The notes beneath the pieces were generated by a model, which was not told the origin of the DNA, did not search any database, and saw nothing but the letters and a program-made list of their open reading frames with translations. Of a DNA stretch of 64,000 bases, positions 43,722-51,412 are shown one piece after another. Position numbers and translations under genes: made by a program. Each line of letters opens with the position of its first letter. Positions within the stretch are counted from its first letter, which is position 1. This DNA is from Clostridium estertheticum (GTDB lineage: Bacteria; Bacillota; Clostridia; Clostridiales; Clostridiaceae), in the NCBI RefSeq assembly GCF_011065935.2, contig NZ_JAAMNH020000001.1:1633001-1697000 (forward strand), read 5' to 3'.

Positions 43722-44262
43722 AGTTATTTAATTGTAATTTCAGTTATTGATTATATTATCGTAAACTAAGGTATCTATTGCATAAGCTATCATAATTTTA
43801 ATTTTAATTGTAGAAAATATGCAAATATATGAATAGTTATTCATTAAGATTTATTCAGAAATTAATTTTAATTCAATTACAAGAAAATATCATTGGATTA
43901 AATGGCTCAATTACATGATTTTAGAACTTACAAAATTGTTATTATTTTAAAAATATTAAAACAGGCTATTGGCTTATGAATTAAAATGTAACACGATGTA
44001 TAAAAGCTAATGATTTATTTGATAATATATTACTTGTAGATAATTTGATTACTAGTGAGGAAGCTAAAAATATTACTTATTATAAAGAAATTACTAAAAT
44101 GAAATTACAATGATGTTACCTTCCTTATATCGGTTAAATATGAGATTTCCTATTATCTTAATTCATTCCAAATACATATTCTATTTTTATACATTTTTTC
44201 ATATAGAGTTAATAAATATGACTTTATAGTAGAGAAGATAATATAATAAGGCTCAAAAAAAT
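43722..44262. other. AT-rich stretch without a supported gene
   Basis: No frame with a start and ribosome site was found. A short open run around 44004-44114 (ANDLFDNILLVDNLITSEEA, then KNITYYKEITKMKLQ) may be the tail of a decayed gene, but I cannot assign it. The stretch ends at the terminator at 44263. Confidence 0.5.
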
Positions 44263-44291
44263 AAAAACCCCAATTTACCTTGGGGTTTTTA
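44263..44291 (+). terminator. terminator upstream of hgcA
   Basis: AAAAACCCCAA pairs with TTGGGGTTTTT around a 6-nt loop. It insulates hgcA from upstream transcription. Confidence 0.9.
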
Positions 44292-44574
44292 CTATTTGAA
44301 AGAGCTTTTAGAGAATATGATTTAGTATAACTGAGTGAGTTGGAAAATGAAGTTTATTTGTTAGGAGAATAAAATAAAATCCACTTAACATTTAATAGTT
44401 TCGCCATATTATTTTTATTTAAACATGCGTGAATAATTATTATACAAAAAAATAATTAATATCTATTTCACCTATAACTCTTATTATAAAAATACATTTA
44501 TTAAAATTAAAAGTTATACTATAATAAGTTTATATGTATCTGAGTTTTTATACAATTATTAGGAGGGAATAGCT

Positions 44575-45717
44575 ATGAATTTAGATGGAATAGAAAACAA
44601 GGCTTGTTGAGATCCGGATACCAAAAATTCCAGGGTGGGATTGAAAAAAGCCATTAGTACAGAAGTAAAATATATAAATATAGAATATTTAGTAGAAGAG
44701 GAATTGCAATTATCATTAGGAAAGATAAAAAAGATAAGTACCAGCCTAACTAAAAAAGATATACTAGGTGGTTTGGGAATAAGATTAAACATTAACAGAA
44801 ATAATTATGCTATAGAGCCAGGACTATATGCGATAGGGAGTCCTGATGAAAATTCACCAGTGCTTGTAAGTGCTAATTATAAATTCACCTTTGATAAGTT
44901 AAGGAAGGAACTCGTGAGTTTAAATTTATGGCTTCTTATTATTGATACAAAGGGCATAAATGTTTGGTGTGCTGCAGGGAAAGGAACTTTTTCAGAACAG
45001 ATAATTTTAAAAGCAATGAGAGCAACTAAGCTGGATAAAGTAGTAAAGAATAAGACGCTAATATTACCACAGCTTGCAGCACCTGGAGTTTCAGCTCATA
45101 CAATAACTAAATATACGGGTTTTAAGGTTATTTATGGACCGGTAGCGGCAGTTGACATCCCAGAATTTTTGCTAAAGGGATATGAGACTACACCTAATAT
45201 GAGAAAAGTTAAATTTAATATAGTAGATAGGGCTGTTTTAACGCCAGTGGAAACTATTCAAAGTATAAAATATTTTCCCATAGTAATATTATTATTTTTA
45301 ATTACAAACACTATATCCAGCAATAATCTAAGCTTTTTAGAGATATTTAAATTAAGTATGATAAATAGTACTCCATATCTAATAGCTATTTTACTGGGCA
45401 CAGTGATGATACCTATATTTTTGCCTATAATTCCATTTAAATCCTTTGCGCTAAAAGGAGCTATTGTTGGACTGATTTTGTCTATATTAACAATATATTT
45501 TAGTAGTACATTTTTATTTATTGACTCGTTAATGGTGATGGTATCTAACACATTATTATTAACTTCTATAACTACCTATTTAGGCTTGAACTTCACGGGG
45601 TCAAGCACATACACATCCTTTTCAGGGGTATTAAAGGAAACAATTTGGGCAATGCCTATAGTGATTGTGTCTTCAGTTATAGGAGTAATACTTATGATTG
45701 TTTCAAGCATAATATAA
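44575..45717 (+). CDS. hgcA: HgcA, corrinoid methyltransferase for mercury methylation; in-frame TGA at codon 12 (probable selenocysteine)
   Basis: HgcA transfers a methyl group from its corrinoid to Hg(II). Residues about 75-195 form the corrinoid-binding domain, with cap helix motif NVWCAAGKGTF (Cys near 132, the cobalt ligand) and LPQLAAPGVSAH. The C-terminal 150 residues hold about five membrane helices, with FALKGAIVG and LNFTGSSTYTSFSGVLKE, both familiar from HgcA. ATG 44575 has a perfect AGGAGGG 7 nt upstream, but codon 12 (44608-44610) is TGA directly after a Cys codon. The frame is otherwise intact for 380 codons. The next start, GTG 44635, has no usable ribosome site. A SECIS-like hairpin follows the TGA. 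HgcB is 22 nt downstream. The alternative is a nonsense mutation. Confidence 0.88.
44626..44642 (+). promoter_or_regulatory. candidate bacterial SECIS element in hgcA
   Basis: AATTCCA pairs with TGGGATT (one T-G wobble) around loop GGG. The loop starts 22 nt after the TGA. Bacterial SECIS elements have a small loop with G in the first positions about 16-37 nt after UGA, on a stem of at least 4 bp, so this fits. Confidence 0.6.
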
Positions 45718-45739
45718 TTGAAAAGGGGGTAGAATAAAA

Positions 45740-46000
45740 ATGAAATATCTAAAGAATGTAGCTTCTATAGTGTTTTATGAGGAGAAATGCATTGCTTGCG
45801 GAATGTGCATAAAAGTTTGCCCTCATGAAGTATTTATATTTGAAATTAATAAAATAAAATTAGATAAAAGGGACCTTTGCATGGAGTGTGGAGCTTGTAG
45901 TAAAAATTGTCCGGTGTATGCCATTGAAGTAAAACAAGGCGTTGGATGAGCTTATGCTATCCTAAAAGGAATGCTCACTGGTAGTGAGCCTAGATGTTAA
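45740..46000 (+). CDS. hgcB: HgcB, 2[4Fe-4S] ferredoxin partner of HgcA; in-frame TGA at codon 70 (probable selenocysteine)
   Basis: HgcB supplies electrons to reduce the HgcA corrinoid. Two cluster motifs are clear: CIACGMCIKVCP (Cys 17, 20, 23, 27) and CMECGACSKNCP (47, 50, 53, 57). The frame meets TGA at 45947-45949 after VKQGVG, then continues AYAILKGMLTGSEPRC to TAA at 46000. From memory, HgcB proteins are about 95 residues with GVGC at this point and Cys residues at the C-terminus, so stopping at 69 would remove the conserved tail. Reading TGA as selenocysteine gives 86 residues, GVG-U-AYAI...C. A perfect hairpin follows the TGA. AAAAGGGGG precedes ATG. Confidence 0.88.
45973..45989 (+). 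promoter_or_regulatory. candidate bacterial SECIS element in hgcB
   Basis: GCTCACT pairs perfectly with AGTGAGC around loop GGT. The loop starts 30 nt after the TGA, inside the expected window for a bacterial SECIS. No T-run follows and a separate terminator lies at 46013, so this hairpin is not the terminator. Confidence 0.65.
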
Positions 46001-46012
46001 CATATAAAAAAT

Positions 46013-46049
46013 AGGAATATAAGAGTAAATCTTATGTTCCTGTTTTTTT
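46013..46049 (+). terminator. terminator of hgcAB
   Basis: AGGAATATAAGA pairs with TCTTATGTTCCT (one mismatch) around GTAAA, with seven T. 31 bases of it (46019-46049) are identical to a stretch at 50038-50068. Confidence 0.9.
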
Positions 46050-46110
46050 ATATTTAAGATCATTTAATCATTACTAAAAAAATGCAGAATCTTTATTTTT
46101 TAAACCTTTT

Positions 46111-46154
46111 TCTGTAACACAATAACATAAATAGTAATAGTATATACTATAAAT
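46111..46154 (+). promoter_or_regulatory. conserved upstream block of CsxC gene 1
   Basis: This 44-nt block beginning TCTGTAACACAATAACATAA matches 40 of 44 positions with 49045-49088, upstream of the paralogue. It contains the palindrome ATAGTATATACTAT. It probably includes a shared sporulation promoter or operator; the sigma factor cannot be decided by eye. The remaining 147 nt to the start codon hold no gene. Confidence 0.5.
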
Positions 46155-46301
46155 TACACTATAAATATTACGTTTTACAGAGCGTATCACCGCATCTTTA
46201 GCATTAAGAGTAGAGTCGGAATGTAGTGGATTTAGTGTAATCGATATATAAAAGATTCACAAATTATATTTTGTTAAATTAAAAGGAGGATAATATTATT
46301 T

Positions 46302-47111
46302 ATGAATATTAATTATAAATATAAAGATAGTAGTGAAGTAAGCAATTGTAATGATTCTCAAACTGCAGTTTGTTCTTTAGAAAGAAATGCTTGTGCAACC
46401 GTTACTACTCAAGCTGAATCAATAACTGAACAAATGGATGTAACACCTGCTGTTATTGCTGCAGGACATGTAGTAGTTAAAGTCCCTGTTGTAATAGCAG
46501 AGACAAATATAACAATCCCTGTAGAAGCTACTATCACATTAGACCAAACAGTAATGGAAATTAAACGTATTAAAAAGAATGTATTTTTAACTCAATCTCG
46601 TCTTATTCCTTTTTCTCAAGACGGTCGTAATTGTACTGGGATATTATTTATAGCAGGGTTTATTAGAAAGAATATTGAGTATGCAACACAAACTTGTCCA
46701 TCAGGTACAAATGTAAATATATGTGGAGATATAAGGCACTGTACAGTTCAAGTTCCTTTTAATTTCACTACTAGAGTTACTTTCCTTAGACCACCTATTT
46801 TTACTGAAAACACTACTGTAAGTGAACTAGAATTCTTTACAGATAAACTTGAAGGCTGCGATGTTTGTGCAGATCCAGTGCTTGGACGTAATCCTTGCGA
46901 TCAAAATTTCTCATTCACAGAATTCTTTAATGAAAAACCTTTTGTTGAATTAGTAAGGGCAGATATTACTGAAATTGATATTCACACAAATCCAACTTCA
47001 GACTGCCATACTCCTACAGAGCAAAGGTTCACGGAACTCACCGAAAAAATAGTAGTTAATTTAACATTAAAAGTTTTACAAAACCAACAGATAAGAATTA
47101 CAGCAGTATAA
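46302..47111 (+). CDS. CsxC-like exosporium protein, copy 1
   Basis: A 269-residue protein without signal peptide or membrane segment. It contains paired SPOCS-like blocks: VVVKVPVVIAETNITIPVEA, IKRIKKNVFLTQSRLIPF, ILFIAGFIRKNIEYAT and VQVPFNFTTRVTF, matching the CsxC family known from the C. sporogenes exosporium. Cysteines are numerous (about 13), which fits disulfide cross-linking in the spore coat or exosporium. AAAGGAGG lies well ahead of ATG. It is about three quarters identical by eye to the copy at 49165. Confidence 0.78.
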   Translation: MNINYKYKDSSEVSNCNDSQTAVCSLERNACATVTTQAESITEQMDVTPAVIAAGHVVVKVPVVIAETNITIPVEATITLDQTVMEIKRIKKNVFLTQSRLIPFSQDGRNCTGILFIAGFIRKNIEYATQTCPSGTNVNICGDIRHCTVQVPFNFTTRVTFLRPPIFTENTTVSELEFFTDKLEGCDVCADPVLGRNPCDQNFSFTEFFNEKPFVELVRADITEIDIHTNPTSDCHTPTEQRFTELTEKIVVNLTLKVLQNQQIRITAV

Positions 47112-47150
47112 TCATTAGTTAGTTTAGATACTAATTAATTTATATGCTCT

Positions 47151-47190
47151 AGACCCAAAGCTTACTAAGAGTGGTTTTGGGTCTGTTTCT
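47151..47190 (+). terminator. terminator after CsxC copy 1
   Basis: AGACCCAAA pairs with TTTGGGTCT across a loop of about 16 nt, followed by GTTTCTT. Confidence 0.7.
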
Positions 47191-47278
47191 TAGGAAGATG
47201 AAAATATTGTCACATACGAAAGAAATAATACCTTTAAAGTGTTTTAAATTTTAGCATTTTTAATAAGGAGGAGAAGTT

Positions 47279-49039
47279 GTGTCCAGAATAAACCATTCAT
47301 TGGAATATGATGATATCCGACATAAGAGAAAATGTGATGAAGAACAACATAAAAAGGAGCACAATGATGATCAGCATAAGAGGAAAAAAGATGAAAAACA
47401 ACATAAAAAGGAGCATAATGATGATCGGCATAAGAGGAAAAAAGATGAAGAACAACATAAAAAGGAACATAATGATGATCGGCATAAGAGGAAAAAAGAT
47501 GAAGAACATCATAAAAAGGAGCATAATAATGATCTGCATAAAAGAAAACATCTCGAAAAAGATCATGACGAAGTAGATCAAAAAAAGAATCATGATAAAA
47601 ATTATTTTATAGAAAGAGATCTATTTAATTTTTTTAAAACGTTTATTGCAGAAAATAATAACTATGTTCCCTTAGATAATAATTTAAAAGACAAAAACCG
47701 TAATTTATCCAAGGAGGATGACTTAGAAAATAATGTAGAAGACGAAAACTGTAATTTAACTAAGCAGGATGGCTTAGAAAACAATGTGGAAGATAAAAAC
47801 TGTAATTTATCCAAGGAGGATGACTTAGAAAATAATGTAGAAGACGAAAACTGTAATTTAAGTAAGCAGGATGGCTTAGAAAACAATGTAGAAGATAAAA
47901 ACTGTAACTTATCCAAGGAGGATGACTTAGAAAATAATGTAGAAGATGAAAACTGTAATTTAACTAAGCAGGATGGCTTAGAAAACAATGTAGAAGATAA
48001 AAACTGTAACTTATCCAAGGAGGATGACTTCGAAAATAATATAGAAGATGAAAATTGCAATTTAGCTAAGCAGGATGGCTTAGAAAACAATATAGAAGAT
48101 AAAAACTGTAATTTATTCAAGGAGGATGACTTAGAAAATAATATAGAAGATGAAAATTGCAATTTATCCAAGGAGGACGGTCTAGAAAATGACAATTATA
48201 CTTGTTTTGAAGATCTATATAATGAAGAGTTCCTAGAAGAAAAGTATAATACCATTGCAAAAGAAGAGTTATCTAAAGAAACCTATAAAAATCAAGTGGA
48301 TGAGGTTAGAATTATGAATTGTAAAACAACGGTTATTTCTGAAACTCTTCCCCTTTGTGAAAATATTACTCATACTTCTGAAGTCACTGTAGAGCCTGTA
48401 ACAGTAAAAATTCCAGTAGTGTTAACAGAATGTACTGTAACTATTACTATTGAGTCTTCTCTTAAGCTAGAGGATGTTGTATTAGAAATTAAACACATTA
48501 GAAAAAATGTATATTTAAATCAGTGCGAACTTATTCCTAACTCTGAAGATGGCAAACCCAATACGGGAATACTATTTATAGATGGATTTATTAGTAAGAA
48601 TATAGAATACACCACTAAAGACCATAATGATAATGGAGTATCATGCGGAATGGTTAAACATGCTACAGTTAAGGTTCCTTTTAAATGCACTACTAGAGTT
48701 ACGTTCAAGACCCACCCTAAGTTTAAACATAATACTCATCAAGATGAAATGAAAATACTACAAACTAGCATTAAAATTTTCGATACCTGTGAAGAAGATA
48801 TAATTGGAGGAGATATTCGAGAACAAAGTTTTAAAATCATGGAATATTTCAATGAAAAAGTTTTCTGCGAATTAATTAGTGCTGAAATTGTTGAATCTGA
48901 CATTCTTGAAAATCCAATAAAGGGGGAGGGTAAAATACCTTTAGAACAAGGATTTCATGACATTACTGAAAAGGTAGTGCTATCTCTAACAATAAAATTA
49001 TTACAAAATCAACATGTAGATATTGCAAAAAAAGATTAG
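47279..49039 (+). CDS. CsxC-like protein with two tandem-repeat regions
   Basis: A 586-residue protein, start GTG 47279 with AAGGAGGAG upstream. Residues 21-92 are four 18-residue repeats (EEQHKKEHNDDRHKRKKD type), extremely His/Lys/Asp/Glu-rich. Residues 149-301 are nine 17-residue repeats (LENNVEDENCNLTKQDG alternating with LENNVEDKNCNLSKEDD), each with one Cys. Residues about 365-586 are a CsxC/SPOCS-like domain (VTVKIPVVLTECTVTITIES, IKHIRKNVYLNQCELIP). The likely role is a fibrous, cross-linkable exosporium or coat protein. The metal-binding potential of the His-rich part is notable. The repeats make the length prone to variation between strains. Confidence 0.78.
   Translation: MSRINHSLEYDDIRHKRKCDEEQHKKEHNDDQHKRKKDEKQHKKEHNDDRHKRKKDEEQHKKEHNDDRHKRKKDEEHHKKEHNNDLHKRKHLEKDHDEVDQKKNHDKNYFIERDLFNFFKTFIAENNNYVPLDNNLKDKNRNLSKEDDLENNVEDENCNLTKQDGLENNVEDKNCNLSKEDDLENNVEDENCNLSKQDGLENNVEDKNCNLSKEDDLENNVEDENCNLTKQDGLENNVEDKNCNLSKEDDFENNIEDENCNLAKQDGLENNIEDKNCNLFKEDDLENNIEDENCNLSKEDGLENDNYTCFEDLYNEEFLEEKYNTIAKEELSKETYKNQVDEVRIMNCKTTVISETLPLCENITHTSEVTVEPVTVKIPVVLTECTVTITIESSLKLEDVVLEIKHIRKNVYLNQCELIPNSEDGKPNTGILFIDGFISKNIEYTTKDHNDNGVSCGMVKHATVKVPFKCTTRVTFKTHPKFKHNTHQDEMKILQTSIKIFDTCEEDIIGGDIREQSFKIMEYFNEKVFCELISAEIVESDILENPIKGEGKIPLEQGFHDITEKVVLSLTIKLLQNQHVDIAKKD
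47339..47554 (+). repeat. four 54-bp coding tandem repeats
   Basis: Each unit encodes an 18-residue His/Lys/Asp/Glu repeat; the first three are nearly identical in DNA, the fourth is diverged. They arose by in-frame duplication. Confidence 0.9.
47675..48181 (+). repeat. nine-plus 51-bp coding tandem repeats with 102-bp higher-order period
   Basis: Units alternate DEN...KQDG and DKN...KEDD types, so pairs were duplicated as 102-bp blocks. Many units contain AAGGAGGATGAC, an internal Shine-Dalgarno followed by an out-of-frame ATG. A partial unit precedes the first full one. Confidence 0.9.
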
Positions 49040-49044
49040 CAGGG

Positions 49045-49088
49045 TCTGTAACGCAAAAACATAAATTGCAATAGTATATACTATAAAT
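49045..49088 (+). promoter_or_regulatory. conserved upstream block of CsxC gene 2
   Basis: Matches 46111-46154 at 40 of 44 positions, including the palindrome ATAGTATATACTAT. It lies 77 nt before the start codon at 49165, closer than in copy 1 (147 nt). Confidence 0.5.
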
Positions 49089-49164
49089 CTTTTATTTTAC
49101 CAGTAGTTCACGAACTCTTCAACCATACGTACACTTTCGTTAATTCAAAGGAGGGTAATTTATT

Positions 49165-49983
49165 ATGAATATTAATTCTAAATCAAATCAAGATAATCAA
49201 ATTAACACAGGTAATGATTCTTACATTGCAGATATTGCAGATTGTTCTTTAAAAAGCAATCAATGTGCTACGGTTACTACTCAAGCTGAAACAATAACTG
49301 AAGAAATTGATGTAACTCCTACTGTTATTTGTGCTGGAAATGTAGTTGTTAAGCTACCAGTTGTACTAGCAGAGACAAAAATAGTAATTCCTGTTGAAGC
49401 TACTATAACATTTGACCAGGAAGTTATAGAGATTAAACGTACTAAAAAGAATGTATTTTTAACTCAATCTCGTTTAATTCCATTTTCTCAAGACAGCCGT
49501 ACTGGCACTGGGATATTATTTATAGCTGGTTTTGTTAGAAAGAATATTGAGTATGCAACTCAAACTTGCCCGTCAGATACAAATATAAATGTATGTGGAG
49601 ATATAAGGCACTGTACAGTTCAAGTTCCTTTTAACTTCACTACTAGAGTTACTTTCCTTAGGCAACCTGTTTTTAATGAAAACACTACTCCAAGTGAAAT
49701 AGAATTTTTTACAGATAAACTTGCAGGCTGCGATGCTTGTGAAGATCCAGTACTTGGACGTAATCCATGCGATCAGAGTTTCTTTATTACAGAATTCTAT
49801 AATGAGAAACCTTATGTTGAATTAGTAAGGGCAGATGTTACTGAAGTTGATATTCACACAAATCCAAGGTCAAGGTGCGAAACTTCTACAAAGCAAAGTT
49901 TTACACAGCTCACTGAAAAAGTAGTGGTAAATTTAACACTTAAAGTATTACAAAATCAACAGGTAAGGATTTCTGCAGTCTAA
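49165..49983 (+). CDS. CsxC-like exosporium protein, copy 2
   Basis: A 272-residue paralogue of the protein at 46302 with the same block order (VVVKLPVVLAETKIVIPVEA, IKRTKKNVFLTQSRLIPF, ILFIAGFVRKNIEYAT, VQVPFNFTTRVTFLR) and C-terminus VVNLTLKVLQNQQVRISAV. Cysteine positions are conserved, including CDACEDPVLGRNPCDQ. AAAGGAGGG precedes ATG. Close similarity of gene and upstream block shows a recent duplication that included the promoter. Confidence 0.78.
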   Translation: MNINSKSNQDNQINTGNDSYIADIADCSLKSNQCATVTTQAETITEEIDVTPTVICAGNVVVKLPVVLAETKIVIPVEATITFDQEVIEIKRTKKNVFLTQSRLIPFSQDSRTGTGILFIAGFVRKNIEYATQTCPSDTNINVCGDIRHCTVQVPFNFTTRVTFLRQPVFNENTTPSEIEFFTDKLAGCDACEDPVLGRNPCDQSFFITEFYNEKPYVELVRADVTEVDIHTNPRSRCETSTKQSFTQLTEKVVVNLTLKVLQNQQVRISAV

Positions 49984-50034
49984 TACATGTCTACCATAAC
50001 TACATGATATTGGTAGAATACAAAAAAAACAGTA

Positions 50035-50069
50035 AACATAAGAGTAAATCTTATGTTCCTGTTTTTTTT
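50035..50069 (+). terminator. terminator after CsxC copy 2
   Basis: AACATAAGA pairs with TCTTATGTT around GTAAA, followed by CCTGTTTTTTTT. Shares 31 identical bases with the hgcAB terminator. Confidence 0.85.
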
Positions 50070-50141
50070 GAAGAGCCTGTAAAAATTCTTTCTGTAATTC
50101 ATGGATACACCTTATTTTTGTACAATGTTAATAAAGATTTA

Positions 50142-50708
<567 letters not shown>

Positions 50709-51092
50709 AGAAAAATACTCCTTTCTTATAGAAATTATTCTTTAAATTTGTTATGTATTTAACTATAATTAAAAATCTACTAAGGACGCTTAATTAAAGA
50801 CTTCAAAAGTCCCAATAATTACTATAAGGGCGAGAGTAGTTTTGTTTATTTTCCAAATGTAATTTCTCTTTTTATTTAGGCATTAAGGCCTACTTTATAA
50901 TATGTGGAAAATAAAAAAAGAGTTACTTTAAATATGGAAACATTCTAAACTTCAAATAAGGAAGATAAAAGTATAGAATAGTTGAAATAATATAGGTAAA
51001 TGCAGTAATATATAAACAAGTAGTATATAATAGTCTTGTAGTAATTCGCAGAAAATAAAATAAACTTGATTAAAACAGTGGAGTTGGTAATT
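50709..51092. other. intergenic region with a long-range inverted repeat
   Basis: No gene seen. TTTATTTTCCA (about 50848) can pair with TGGAAAATAAA (about 50903), and CTCTTTTTATTT with AAATAAAAAAAGAG, so alternative hairpins are possible. It must contain divergent promoters for clpS and the poly-Asn gene. Confidence 0.4.
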
Positions 51093-51410
51093 ATGTCAGA
51101 GCAAAATATTTTTGATGAAAAAGTTAATATTAAAGAAAAGGTAGAAATTAACATTAAGGAACCTAATAAGTACAACGTAATCATTCATAATGATGATTAT
51201 ACAAGCATGGAGTTTGTTGTGCAGGTTTTAGTTGGAGTTTTTAAAAAACAGGTTGTGGAAGCCACAAAAATTATGTTTGATGTTCATAAAAAAGGTAGAG
51301 GCATTGCAGGAATATATAGCTATGATGTAGGCGTAACAAAAATCATCCAAGCTATGGAGATGTGCGAAGAGAGTGGTTTCCCATTAAAATTAACCCTAGA
51401 AGAGGAGTAA
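51093..51410 (+). CDS. clpS: ClpS adaptor
   Basis: A 105-residue adaptor that delivers N-degron substrates to ClpA. The core NKYNVIIHNDDYTSMEFVVQ (residues about 27-46) matches ClpS, with the N-degron pocket Asp-Asp and Met; VHKKGRGIAGIYSYDVGVTK follows. The start is ATG 51093, 9 nt after GGAG; an in-frame ATG at 51066 has no site. It is 2 nt upstream of clpA, the usual pairing. Confidence 0.93.
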   Translation: MSEQNIFDEKVNIKEKVEINIKEPNKYNVIIHNDDYTSMEFVVQVLVGVFKKQVVEATKIMFDVHKKGRGIAGIYSYDVGVTKIIQAMEMCEESGFPLKLTLEEE

Positions 51411-51412
51411 TT

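Noticed and set aside
44004..44114. Short open frame upstream of hgcA as an ArsR-like regulator remnant
   Set aside because: The 35 residues contain no helix-turn-helix or metal-site motif and there is no start or ribosome site; left unassigned.
44635..45717. hgcA translated from GTG 44635, avoiding the TGA
   Set aside because: No Shine-Dalgarno is correctly spaced for this GTG (only AGG directly against it), while ATG 44575 has a perfect site in the same frame. Kept as a fallback if selenocysteine genes are absent.
45973..45989. Hairpin in the hgcB tail as a transcription terminator
   Set aside because: No T-run follows and a complete terminator exists 24 nt further on, so a SECIS role is the better reading.
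47297..47593. Hydrophobic minus-strand frame opposite the His/Lys repeats
   Set aside because: It mirrors the repetitive coding sequence, lacks a ribosome site and has no independent support.
47675..48181. CRISPR-like array from the regular 51-bp repeats
   Set aside because: The repeats are contiguous without unique spacers, lie in frame within a coding sequence and alternate two unit types; they are protein repeats. Long frames on the opposite strand here are by-products of the repeat.
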